Source: Candidatus Niyogiibacteriota bacterium (GTDB lineage Bacteria; Patescibacteriota; Minisyncoccia; 1-14-0-10-42-19). From it: 10,210 nucleotides of DNA. The stretch covers positions 1-10,210 of the forward strand of contig JACQLG010000004.1 in NCBI GenBank assembly GCA_016204155.1, written 5' to 3'. The notes below the pieces were generated by a model that was given only the letters and a program-made list of their open reading frames with translations, ran no database searches and was not told the origin of the DNA. The translations under genes and the position numbers were made by a program. This document shows, in pieces, positions 1 to 6,799 of the stretch (position 1 is the first letter of the stretch; each line of letters begins with the position of its first letter).

Positions 1-21
1 AATACCATACTTTTATTATAC

Positions 22-50
22 TTGTCAAATTTACTGAAATATGCTATCAT
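22..50 (+). promoter_or_regulatory. Sigma-70-type promoter of the secreted-protein gene
   Basis: A TTGTCA -35 box (22-27) is followed by a 17-base spacer and a TATCAT -10 box (45-50). The -10 is preceded by TGC, an extended -10 element. Transcription would start near 57, giving a leader of about 33 bases that contains the ribosome binding site. Spacing and box quality are seen directly; activity is inferred. Confidence 0.75.
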
Positions 51-72
51 ATCCTTGAGCAAAATTAAAAAT

Positions 73-80
73 AGGGAGGA
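73..80 (+). promoter_or_regulatory. Strong Shine-Dalgarno site
   Basis: AGGGAGGA lies 9 bases before the ATG at 90 and fixes that start. It is the only convincing, well-spaced Shine-Dalgarno sequence in front of any gene in the window, which makes it a useful contrast with the other genes. Confidence 0.8.
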
Positions 81-89
81 TTTACGGAA

Positions 90-740
90 ATGAAAAAAAG
101 GATAATTCCCTTCTTTATTTTCTTATTTATTGTTCTTTCATATTCTATCGTATCTGCACAAGAAAAGGATTTTGATTCGCTTTGCCTGCTCGACACTGAA
201 TTCGTACAAGTAACATTGCCGCCTGATTTCATTGCAAAAGTAAAAATGACAGTGCAGTTTGCTTTCGACCAGCGAGCTGCTTATGCCATTTCGCTCGTGG
301 ATCTTAATCATTTTCATCTCGTTGTTCCATTAAAAGGTGGACCTGTCAGTCTGATCCTAGAAAAAGAAACGAAAACCGGCTGGGACAAAGAATCGGTTCT
401 CCACCATATCCAAAAAACGGAGGCGCTGCTTTTCCACTCGCAAGAAAAATTTAAGTTTACGGGCCTAGCCCATAAACGAAATATTTTTCTTGATTTTAAA
501 AAAGGCGCTCCCGAAATCCTTGATCCTGAAAAATATGGCGTAGGACCGCCCTCTTATCATATTTATTTTATGAATTTAAAGGGTTACTTCTACGGGTCCC
601 AAGACTGTCTCTTTGACATTACTGGGATGGAAAATGAATTCGAGAAAGAGATGGCTAATACATTTAAAGTAAAATCTCTGCTTGCGCAAGAACGAACAAT
701 TCTTATACGATTCCCTAAAAAAACAGGGGTTGCGCGATAA
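90..740 (+). CDS. Secreted protein of unknown function
   Basis: A 216-residue protein that I do not recognise. Residues 1-23 form a classic signal peptide: basic MKKR start, hydrophobic core of Phe, Ile, Leu and Val, then Val-Ser-Ala, a good signal peptidase I site before Gln24. There is no lipobox cysteine. The mature part (about 193 residues) appears globular and has only two cysteines (Cys32 and Cys173), which could form a disulfide outside the membrane. It shows no second membrane segment and no obvious catalytic motif. The start is set by a strong Shine-Dalgarno site and a good promoter. The gene is followed by its own terminator, so it is probably transcribed alone. Being real and exported is well supported; the role is unknown. 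Confidence 0.85.
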   Translation: MKKRIIPFFIFLFIVLSYSIVSAQEKDFDSLCLLDTEFVQVTLPPDFIAKVKMTVQFAFDQRAAYAISLVDLNHFHLVVPLKGGPVSLILEKETKTGWDKESVLHHIQKTEALLFHSQEKFKFTGLAHKRNIFLDFKKGAPEILDPEKYGVGPPSYHIYFMNLKGYFYGSQDCLFDITGMENEFEKEMANTFKVKSLLAQERTILIRFPKKTGVAR

Positions 741-745
741 GAAAA

Positions 746-786
746 ACCGCCCCCATACGTACTGTATGCAAGGCGGTAATTTTTTT
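746..786 (+). terminator. Intrinsic terminator after the secreted-protein gene
   Basis: ACCGCC (746-751) pairs with GGCGGT (772-777), and inside it CATAC (754-758) pairs with GTATG (764-768). A run of seven T follows at 780-786. The hairpin begins 6 bases after the stop codon and separates this gene from argS. Confidence 0.85.
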
Positions 787-792
787 ATGGGT

Positions 793-813
793 TATAATAC
801 TATAATATACAAT
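793..813 (+). promoter_or_regulatory. Probable -10 region of argS
   Basis: Two perfect TATAAT boxes occur at 793-798 and 801-806, just after the upstream terminator. No good -35 box is visible. From the second box to the ATG at 814 there are 7 bases, so transcription would begin at or next to the start codon and the argS mRNA would be leaderless. The boxes are seen; their use is inferred. Confidence 0.45.
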
Positions 814-2379
814 ATGATGCGCAATTATGTAAAAACAGCGCTTAAAAAAGTGGCGCCCGATATATCTTTTTCAATCACAATCCCTGAACAAGCCGAGCAT
901 GGCGACTATATGACGAATGCCGCTTTTTTGCTTGCCCAAAAAGAAAAGAACTCGCCGAAAGAAATTGCGGAGAAAATTGTTAAAAATATTGACACCGAAT
1001 TATTTGAAAAAATAGAAATCGCGGGCAATGGCTTTATCAACTTTTTCCTGAAAAAAGAATTGCTCTATAAAGAGCTGGCAGAAGTTTTGGATAAAAAAGA
1101 GTCCTACGGGAAAGGCGCGCCGAAAAATGAAAAAGTTAACATTGAATTCATATCCGCAAACCCTACGGGTCCTATAACGCTCGGGAACGGACGAGGGGCA
1201 TTCCTTGGAGATGCTCTTGCAAACATCTTGAAATATTCCGGCTTGAGCGTAGAAAGTGATTTTTATGTCAATGACGCAAAAGTAGGAGGGCAAGTGCAAA
1301 GTCTTGGGAAAGCCATCAAAGGAGAAGATGATGCCTACCCATATATAAGAGAGCTCTATTTCAAAGACAACCCTGAATTTCTAAAAGAGCTGGAAAAGCT
1401 TTCTGCCGAAGAAGCTGGTTTCAAGCTCGCCCAAATCATCCACAAAAAAAACGAAGAAACGCTCAAAAAAATAGATATCCATATCGATACTTTCTTTCAT
1501 GAACAAACCCTATATGACAATAAAAAAATCGAGGAGATAAAAAAACTTTTGTCAGAAAAAAAGCTGGGTTACCAAAAAGACGGAGCGCTGTGGCTTAAAA
1601 CATCTAAATTCGGTGACGATAAAGACAAAGTACTTATACGAAGCACGGGCGCGCCTACCTATCTTTTAGCCGATCTCGCATACCATTGGGATAAATTCAC
1701 AAAAAGAAAATTTGATACTGTTATTAATATTTTAGGCGCAGACCACCATGGGACAATACAGAGTTTTAAAGCCGCACTCAAAGCGCTCGGCATTGAGAAA
1801 AATCGCTTTACCGCCATTATCACCCAGACCGTACGTTTTATGGAGGACGGCAAGGAACGAAAGATGTCCAAGCGGAAAGGGGAATTCGTTACGTTTGAAG
1901 ATTTAATAAATGAGGTGGGAACGGATGCCGCACGCTACTTTTTTCTTGAAAAATCACCCGATACCCATATGGATTTTGATATCGGGCTTGCGCGCGAACG
2001 CTCCGCAAAAAATCCTGTCTATTATATACAATACGCGCATGCGAGAATATCCAGCATTTTAAAAAACGCCGGGGAGATGTATGATGTACGATTTAAGAAT
2101 TACGCACTGCTTAAAGAAAGCGAAGAATTTGCGCTTATTAAAAAAATGGGGCAGTTTCCGGAAATAATAGAGGATACGGCGCGCGACTATCAGGTGCACC
2201 GCATCACCCGCTACGCCTATGAGCTGGCGCAGCGTTTTCATGACTTCTACGAAAAACACCGCGTTATTACCGGTGATAAAGAATTAACACAAGCCCGCCT
2301 CGCGCTTATAAGCGCCTGTCGAATCTCGCTTCAAAATACGCTTTATATCCTCGGCATCTCTACTCCGGAGAAAATGTAA
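814..2379 (+). CDS. argS: Arginyl-tRNA synthetase (class I)
   Basis: Charges tRNA-Arg with arginine using ATP in the cytoplasm. From the ATG at 814 the protein has 521 residues, slightly short for the family (about 550-580). The order is an N-terminal Add1-type tRNA-recognition domain (about 1-90), the Rossmann catalytic core with NPTGPITLGNGRG at 116-128, a KMSK loop at 350-353 (KMSKRKGE), and a C-terminal DALR anticodon-binding domain ending in the family-typical LGISTPEKM. The HIGH signature is altered: the family's HVGH is TLGN here. The reading frame is open further upstream (ATG at 787 and earlier), but those starts fall in or next to the previous gene's terminator, and the residues they add do not look like ArgRS. 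ATG 814 or 817 fits the family start and the -10 box. No Shine-Dalgarno sequence is seen. Confidence 0.95.
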   Translation: MMRNYVKTALKKVAPDISFSITIPEQAEHGDYMTNAAFLLAQKEKNSPKEIAEKIVKNIDTELFEKIEIAGNGFINFFLKKELLYKELAEVLDKKESYGKGAPKNEKVNIEFISANPTGPITLGNGRGAFLGDALANILKYSGLSVESDFYVNDAKVGGQVQSLGKAIKGEDDAYPYIRELYFKDNPEFLKELEKLSAEEAGFKLAQIIHKKNEETLKKIDIHIDTFFHEQTLYDNKKIEEIKKLLSEKKLGYQKDGALWLKTSKFGDDKDKVLIRSTGAPTYLLADLAYHWDKFTKRKFDTVINILGADHHGTIQSFKAALKALGIEKNRFTAIITQTVRFMEDGKERKMSKRKGEFVTFEDLINEVGTDAARYFFLEKSPDTHMDFDIGLARERSAKNPVYYIQYAHARISSILKNAGEMYDVRFKNYALLKESEEFALIKKMGQFPEIIEDTARDYQVHRITRYAYELAQRFHDFYEKHRVITGDKELTQARLALISACRISLQNTLYILGISTPEKM

Positions 2380-2383
2380 AAAA

Positions 2384-2400
2384 GCAGGCGAAGGGCTTGC
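2384..2400 (+). terminator. Weak possible terminator hairpin after argS
   Basis: GCAGGC pairs with GCTTGC (one G-T wobble) around a 5-base loop, 4 bases after the argS stop. The following sequence is only A/T-rich (ATAATATTTAATATT) and not a clean T run, so termination would be inefficient or need help. Confidence 0.35.
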
Positions 2401-2432
2401 ATAATATTTAATATTCTGCTATAAATGTTAAG

Positions 2433-2456
2433 GTTGATTCATTAGTTGACTCATTA
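2433..2456 (+). repeat. Tandem 12-base repeat over the HTH-gene promoter
   Basis: GTTGATTCATTA (2433-2444) is followed without a gap by GTTGACTCATTA (2445-2456), with one mismatch. The second copy contains the TTGACT -35 box. Two adjacent copies about one helical turn apart could be a regulator's binding sites; this is inferred from position only. Confidence 0.55.
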
Positions 2457-2474
2457 TTAGTAATATGTTAGATT
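2446..2474 (+). promoter_or_regulatory. Promoter of the sigma4/HARE-HTH gene
   Basis: TTGACT (2446-2451), a 17-base spacer and TAGATT (2469-2474), with TGT directly before the -10 (extended -10). The predicted start is near 2481, leaving only about 12 bases before the ATG at 2493 and no room for a normal Shine-Dalgarno site. Confidence 0.65.
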
Positions 2475-2482
2475 TATCCACA
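2474..2482 (+). promoter_or_regulatory. Consensus DnaA box at the transcription start
   Basis: TTATCCACA, an exact match to the strongest DnaA-box form, overlaps the last base of the -10 box and the predicted start site of the downstream regulator gene. DnaA bound here would be expected to block transcription. A single box is no evidence for an origin. Confidence 0.45.
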
Positions 2483-2492
2483 TATCAAACAT

Positions 2493-3506
2493 ATGAAAAA
2501 GATGCCTTTTAAGCCCGAATTGTTCATAAAGACGCTCCTTTCGAATGTGCCGGCGCGTTCCCGAGAAATCCTGGAACGCCGTTATGGTATTGGAAAAACC
2601 GGCAAAAAAGAAACTCTGGAGGCGATCGGAAAGGACCATAAGATTACAAGAGAGCGCGTGCGGCAGATAGAGAACCACGCCTTGGGGAAGATCCGAGACG
2701 CGCTTAACGCGCCGGAAATAAAAGCGGCGTTTGAATTCCTTGAAAATGCCGTCAGAGAAGAAGGAACGCTCGTGGGAGAAGATGCATTTTTGGACGATGT
2801 TACCGAAAAATCCTCACAGAAAAATGATGTCCTTTTTTTACTCGCGCTCGGGAAGCAATTCGCATATATACGGGAAGACGATGCCTTCCATGCGCGCTGG
2901 GCAACCGATGACACGGGAAGAAAAACAATTGAAACGGCGCTTATAAATTTTTCAAAAAATCTGCACGACCATCCTCTTTCCGAAAAAGACGCATACGCCC
3001 GGTTCTGCCAACACCTCGGAAAAGAATTCCCTCCGGCCACTCTTACTTCCTGGCTTGCCATTTCAAAACGCATTGCAAAAAATCCGTTCGGCGAATGGGG
3101 TCCGGCAGACTCTGCCCATATCCGTCCGCGGGGAATCCGGGACCTTGCCTACCTCTTTATGAGGAAACATGGCTCTCCATTACATTTTCGTGAAGTCGCA
3201 GACGGAATCAAATCAACGCTTAATCATCCTGCGCATCATCAGACCGTCCACAACGAACTTATTAAAGATAATCGGTTTGTACTTGTAGGACGCGGCTTAT
3301 ATGCCCTTACCGAATGGGGATACCAGCCGGGCATTGTACGCAATGTCATTCAGGCGGTCATCAAAAAACACGGGGCATTAAGCCGGGCGGAACTTGTAAA
3401 GCATGTTTTAAAAGAAAGACACGTGAAAGAAAACACGATCGTGATAAACCTCCAGAACCGAAAATACTTCCAAAAACTTCCGAACGACAAATATTCACTC
3501 GTATAA
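2493..3506 (+). CDS. Sigma-70 region 4 / HARE-HTH DNA-binding protein
   Basis: A 337-residue cytoplasmic DNA-binding protein, probably a transcription regulator. Residues 20-68 are a clear sigma-70 region 4 helix-turn-helix: RSREILERRYG, then TLEAIGKD and the recognition helix TRERVRQIE. No sigma region 2 or 3 is present, so it cannot act as a normal sigma factor. A helical middle section (about 70-205) is unassigned. Residues 209-277 resemble the HARE-HTH domain of the RNA polymerase delta subunit (REVADGI followed by NELIKDNRFVLVGRGLYAL). Residues 280-337 look like a second winged-helix unit of similar design, ending KYSLV. The start at 2493 lacks a Shine-Dalgarno site; Met4 (2502) is an alternative. 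It has its own promoter and a strong terminator, so it is probably monocistronic. The domain assignments come from pattern recognition. Confidence 0.85.
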   Translation: MKKMPFKPELFIKTLLSNVPARSREILERRYGIGKTGKKETLEAIGKDHKITRERVRQIENHALGKIRDALNAPEIKAAFEFLENAVREEGTLVGEDAFLDDVTEKSSQKNDVLFLLALGKQFAYIREDDAFHARWATDDTGRKTIETALINFSKNLHDHPLSEKDAYARFCQHLGKEFPPATLTSWLAISKRIAKNPFGEWGPADSAHIRPRGIRDLAYLFMRKHGSPLHFREVADGIKSTLNHPAHHQTVHNELIKDNRFVLVGRGLYALTEWGYQPGIVRNVIQAVIKKHGALSRAELVKHVLKERHVKENTIVINLQNRKYFQKLPNDKYSLV

Positions 3507-3513
3507 TCATACA

Positions 3514-3550
3514 CAACCTCCGGCCATTCCCCGGAGGTTGTTTTTTCTTT
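3514..3550 (+). terminator. Strong intrinsic terminator
   Basis: CAACCTCCGG (3514-3523) and CCGGAGGTTG (3531-3540) form a perfect 10-base-pair stem with a 7-base loop, followed by TTTTTTCTTT. It sits 8 bases after the regulator's stop codon and is the clearest terminator in the window. Confidence 0.95.
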
Positions 3551-3555
3551 ACAAT
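3550..3555 (+). promoter_or_regulatory. Possible -10 box for the membrane-protein gene
   Basis: TACAAT lies directly after the terminator T-run and 13 bases before the ATG at 3569. No credible -35 box is visible (the matching position falls in the terminator hairpin). Some promoter is needed here because the terminator upstream is strong. Confidence 0.3.
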
Positions 3556-3568
3556 AAGAAGTAAGCAT

Positions 3569-4789
3569 ATGATAGAACTAATCAAAGAACTTTTTTCGCT
3601 CTTTAACGCAGGTCCGACCGCAGAAATCCTTCGGATTGTAGGAATAGCATGGTTCATATGGCTTCCTATTGTACTCATCCTGATTTTCTGGGATGTTTGG
3701 ATTATTTATGTGCGAAGCGGCTGGGTAGTACATTCCCCGTGGATTCTTCTGGAATTGAAACTCCCAAGGGAGATTGCGAAAAGCCCGCGCGCGATGGAAG
3801 TTGTATTGAACTCATTTCATAATACCCGGAAAGGAAATCTCTATGAACGATATTGGCAAGGATTCCTTGCCATGTGGTATAGCCTGGAGATTGTAGGCAT
3901 TAACGGCGAAGTTCATTTCTTCATCTATACCACCAGCTTCTTTCGCAACCTCGTTGAATCGCAATTTTATTCGCAATACCCTGATATGGAAATTATTGAG
4001 GTTGACGACTACACGAAAGCGGTCCCGAAGGATATCCCGAACGAAGAATGGAGAATGTGGGGCGCGGAATACAAACTCACAAAACCTGACGTCTATCCTA
4101 TCCGAACGTATGTTGAATTCAGGCTTGACGATCAGGCAAAGGAAGAAGAAAAAGCAGACCCTCTTGTTTCTCTTATGGAATTTTTAGGATCGCTCCGGCC
4201 GGGAGAACAAGTATGGGTCCAACTTCTTATCAAAGGAGCTGATTCCGGCTGGCAAAAAGAAGCAGCGGCGTTAATAGATAAGCTCGTGGGAAGAAAAAAA
4301 TTTGCTCCTCCGAGCGAAGAAGGGAGGCTCCTTTTCCCATCTCCAGGAGAAACGGACGTGTTGAAGGCCCTCGAACGAAATATCGCAAAAATCGGATATA
4401 AAACAGGAATCCGTTTTATCTACTTAGGCCGCCGCGATGTCTATACATGGGCGACATTCGCGGCATTCTTAGGCATTATGAAACAATTTAATAGCGCTAC
4501 GCTCAACGGATTAACGCCTGCGTGGTCAACTTCTGTTGATTATTTTTTCCCGAACTGGCGAAGTGTGCGAAGGCAAAAACGGCTCATAGACATGTATCGC
4601 CAGCGAAGTTATTTTTTTCCGCCGTACGGAAGTTTCTTATGGCCTGATTCAGGACGCGTAAGACCGTTCATTCTGACAACGGAAGAACTAGCAACTCTTT
4701 TTCATTTTCCTGGCAGAACCGCGGAAACACCGACATTGGAACGGATTGAATCCCGCAAAGGCGAACCTCCCCCAAACTTACCGGTATAA
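3569..4789 (+). CDS. Membrane-anchored partner of the VirD4/HerA-like ATPase
   Basis: A 406-residue protein with one membrane segment near the N terminus (about 21-47, rich in Ile, Leu, Trp and Phe), followed by a large soluble part that is probably cytoplasmic. I recognise the type as a CPR protein habitually encoded beside the downstream ATPase, from memory and not from a search. A telling element is TEELATLFHFPG at 371-382: similar (T/E)ELA-LWHFP strings occur just before the ATPase core in larger HerA/TraG-like proteins, so this gene may encode the detached N-terminal half of such a motor. The reading frame extends upstream to 3314, but that stretch overlaps the previous gene and its terminator. 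ATG 3569 opens directly before the membrane segment and is preferred. A 95-base gap separates it from the ATPase gene. The exact role is unknown. Confidence 0.8.
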   Translation: MIELIKELFSLFNAGPTAEILRIVGIAWFIWLPIVLILIFWDVWIIYVRSGWVVHSPWILLELKLPREIAKSPRAMEVVLNSFHNTRKGNLYERYWQGFLAMWYSLEIVGINGEVHFFIYTTSFFRNLVESQFYSQYPDMEIIEVDDYTKAVPKDIPNEEWRMWGAEYKLTKPDVYPIRTYVEFRLDDQAKEEEKADPLVSLMEFLGSLRPGEQVWVQLLIKGADSGWQKEAAALIDKLVGRKKFAPPSEEGRLLFPSPGETDVLKALERNIAKIGYKTGIRFIYLGRRDVYTWATFAAFLGIMKQFNSATLNGLTPAWSTSVDYFFPNWRSVRRQKRLIDMYRQRSYFFPPYGSFLWPDSGRVRPFILTTEELATLFHFPGRTAETPTLERIESRKGEPPPNLPV

Positions 4790-4880
4790 TGCATATTATG
4801 CGAATATACGCGAATACCACAAATCATAGCAAATTATTTTTGGGTGATTATTCGTTGCATTCGCATGATTCGTAGTTTGG
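4772..4880 (+). repeat. CGAAT repeat cluster with nested inverted repeats
   Basis: Three inverted pairs nest around one centre: CCAAACT/AGTTTGG (4772-4778, 4874-4880), ATGCGAAT/ATTCGCAT (4798-4805, 4859-4866) and CGAATA/TATTCG (4811-4816, 4849-4854). CGAAT occurs twice forward 10 bases apart (4801, 4811) and three times reversed 9 bases apart (4850, 4859, 4868). The structure covers the end of the membrane-protein gene and the whole gap before the ATPase gene. It could be an RNA hairpin or an array of protein-binding sites; the pattern is seen, the role is not known. Confidence 0.6.
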
Positions 4881-4884
4881 CATT

Positions 4885-6789
4885 ATGATTATGGAACACG
4901 ACCGCAACAAAATATATTTTGCAGAAACTAACTTCCGAAACCAGCGGAAACGCTTTGGCATAAAGAGGCACGACCGGAGCAAACATGTCTATATCATCGG
5001 GAAAACAGGCATGGGGAAAACAACCCTCCTTGAGAATATGGTTATCCAGGATATTAAAAACGGGGACGGAGTCGGGGTTGTCGATCCTCACGGCGAATTC
5101 GCTCAAAAAATGCTTGATTTTGTCCCGCGGGAACGTGCTCGCGATGTCATCTATTTCAATCCGTCGGACCTTTCTTTCCCCATGGGATTCAACATTATGG
5201 AAAATATCGATCCTGACAAACGCCATCTGGTTGCCGCGGGCCTCATGGGCGTCTTCAAAAAGATCTGGGTGGATGTCTGGTCGGCGCGCATGGAATATAT
5301 CCTTGGAAATACTATTTTGGCCCTTCTCGAATATCCCGATTCTACGCTATTGAGCATCAACCATATGCTTGCAAATAAGGAATTTCGCAAAAAAGTGGTT
5401 GCACATATCAGTGACCCCGTAGTGAAATCCTTTTGGGTGGATGAGTTCGCAAAATATACCGACCGCTATACCCAAGAAGCGCTCCCCGCGATACAGAATA
5501 AAGTAGGGCAATTTATTTCAAATCCGCTTATACGGAACATTGTGGGGCAGAAAAAATCTTCCTTTGATATGCGCAAGATCATGGACGAGCGGAAAATCCT
5601 CATTATGAACTTATCGAAAGGAAAAGTTGGGGAAGAAAACTCCCGCCTCCTTGGCGCCATGCTTATTACGCGGCTGTATCTTGCCGCCATGAGCCGTGTT
5701 GAAATATCGCATGAAAAGGACCGGCCCGACTTCTATCTCTATGTCGATGAATTCCAAAACTTTGCATCTGAATCATTTGCCAATATTCTGTCGGAAGCGC
5801 GAAAATATCACTTAAATCTCATCCTTGCGCACCAATACATAACACAAATGGATGAGAGCGTGCGGGATGCCGTATTCGGCAACGTAGGCACTATGATTTC
5901 ATTTCGGATCGGCGCGGCTGACGCGGAATTTTTAGAAAAAGAATTCAGCCCCGAATTTATGCTCCAAGATATCGTGAACCTCGGCTTCGCGCGGATCTAC
6001 CTCAAGCTCATGATTGACGGCGTTACATCCCGTCCGTTTTCCGCAACAACGCTCCCGCCCATTGAACATCGCGGACAGACCTTTCGCGATGAAATTTTTG
6101 ATGCGTCCCGCGACCAATTCGGACGCTCCAGGAAAGAAATAGAAGATATCATCAACGAATCGATCCTGGAGAAACCCGACTTCGCTAACGCTTCGACGGG
6201 CAAGCCCGACTTCGCAAATGCTTCCCACTTCGCCGAGGCTTCAAGGGACAAACCGACAAGCAATGAAAAATCATTTCAAAATCAGCAGACAAGAACAGAC
6301 AGCGCTTCTTCTGGAATTACCGTATATCAGGCAATATGCGACGTATGCGGACAAAACACCCTTGTACCCTTTATACCTGACGGAAAACGGCCAGTATATT
6401 GCAAAGCGCACAGAAAAGAACGGATACCATCCCCAACTCCAATACGCCAAACACCGGAACGTCCTTCCTATCGCGCCACGGGCGCGCCTTCCATACGGCA
6501 GGGAGAACATGCCGTCAGATATCCCCAACAAGAGGTAAAGACTATTTCCTTAAAAGACCTGAAAAGAAACACTCCCGAGCCTGCTCCAAAAGGACCTGAT
6601 GTAGAAGGCCTGCGAAGGGCGCTCAAAGAAAGCATGGAGGAAGCAACACCGAATCCTCTCGACGAATCTCAAGACAAGAAACAGAATGAGAATCCTCATG
6701 CAAAGATGTCCGAAGCAGAAAAAAACGGGAGAGAAGCTGCGAACAAAGAACAAAAGATAATTCGGCCTGGAGATACAATCCGATTCTAA
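4885..6789 (+). CDS. VirD4/HerA-like hexameric ATPase with zinc ribbon
   Basis: A 634-residue P-loop motor ATPase of the type IV secretion coupling / HerA-FtsK class, which moves DNA or protein. Walker A is GKTGMGKTT at 39-47 and Walker B ends in VDEF (Asp288-Glu289). A LILAHQYI sensor-like strand follows, typical of the VirD4/TraG group. The core spans about 10-410. Residues 430-457 are an in-frame repeat tract (KPDFANAS twice). Residues 485-509 are a zinc ribbon of CxxC-x17-CxxH form, and the rest is a charged, probably disordered tail ending RPGDTIRF. It has no membrane segment, so the upstream protein probably anchors it. No relaxase or other secretion genes are seen, so a complete conjugation system is not supported. 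The start could be ATG 4885 or 4891; neither has a Shine-Dalgarno site. Confidence 0.9.
   Translation: MIMEHDRNKIYFAETNFRNQRKRFGIKRHDRSKHVYIIGKTGMGKTTLLENMVIQDIKNGDGVGVVDPHGEFAQKMLDFVPRERARDVIYFNPSDLSFPMGFNIMENIDPDKRHLVAAGLMGVFKKIWVDVWSARMEYILGNTILALLEYPDSTLLSINHMLANKEFRKKVVAHISDPVVKSFWVDEFAKYTDRYTQEALPAIQNKVGQFISNPLIRNIVGQKKSSFDMRKIMDERKILIMNLSKGKVGEENSRLLGAMLITRLYLAAMSRVEISHEKDRPDFYLYVDEFQNFASESFANILSEARKYHLNLILAHQYITQMDESVRDAVFGNVGTMISFRIGAADAEFLEKEFSPEFMLQDIVNLGFARIYLKLMIDGVTSRPFSATTLPPIEHRGQTFRDEIFDASRDQFGRSRKEIEDIINESILEKPDFANASTGKPDFANASHFAEASRDKPTSNEKSFQNQQTRTDSASSGITVYQAICDVCGQNTLVPFIPDGKRPVYCKAHRKERIPSPTPIRQTPERPSYRATGAPSIRQGEHAVRYPQQEVKTISLKDLKRNTPEPAPKGPDVEGLRRALKESMEEATPNPLDESQDKKQNENPHAKMSEAEKNGREAANKEQKIIRPGDTIRF
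6179..6242 (+). repeat. In-frame short repeat inside the ATPase gene
   Basis: ACTTCGC-4 bases-GCTTC recurs at 6179, 6209 and 6227. The reading frame stays open, giving KPDFANAS, KPDFANAS and HFAEAS. Between copies 1 and 2 lies CGGGC-AA-GCCCG (6197-6208). The tract sits exactly between the ATPase core and the zinc ribbon and resembles a small dispersed repeat element that has become coding linker. Confidence 0.7.
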
Positions 6790-6799
6790 TTTCGCCGGT

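Noticed and set aside
682..813. Upstream extension of argS to 682 or 787
   Set aside because: It overlaps the previous gene and its terminator, and the added residues do not resemble the ArgRS N terminus.
2400..2493. Replication origin suggested by AT-rich DNA and a DnaA box
   Set aside because: There is only one DnaA box and no dnaA, dnaN or box cluster; a promoter explains the AT-rich DNA.
2582..3073. 163-codon open frame on the minus strand
   Set aside because: It lies wholly opposite the sigma4/HARE-HTH gene, is rich in Ser and Arg as shadow frames are, and has no start signals or recognisable domain.
3314..3568. Upstream extension of the membrane-protein gene
   Set aside because: It runs out of frame through the regulator gene and across a strong terminator; ATG 3569 directly precedes the membrane segment.
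6179..6242. CRISPR array
   Set aside because: The repeats are too short and unevenly spaced (30 and 18 bases), have no spacers, and are translated in frame.
3569..6789. A complete conjugative or integrative element
   Set aside because: No relaxase, VirB4-like ATPase, integrase, attachment-site repeat or tRNA target is seen; only the coupling-type ATPase and its partner are present.
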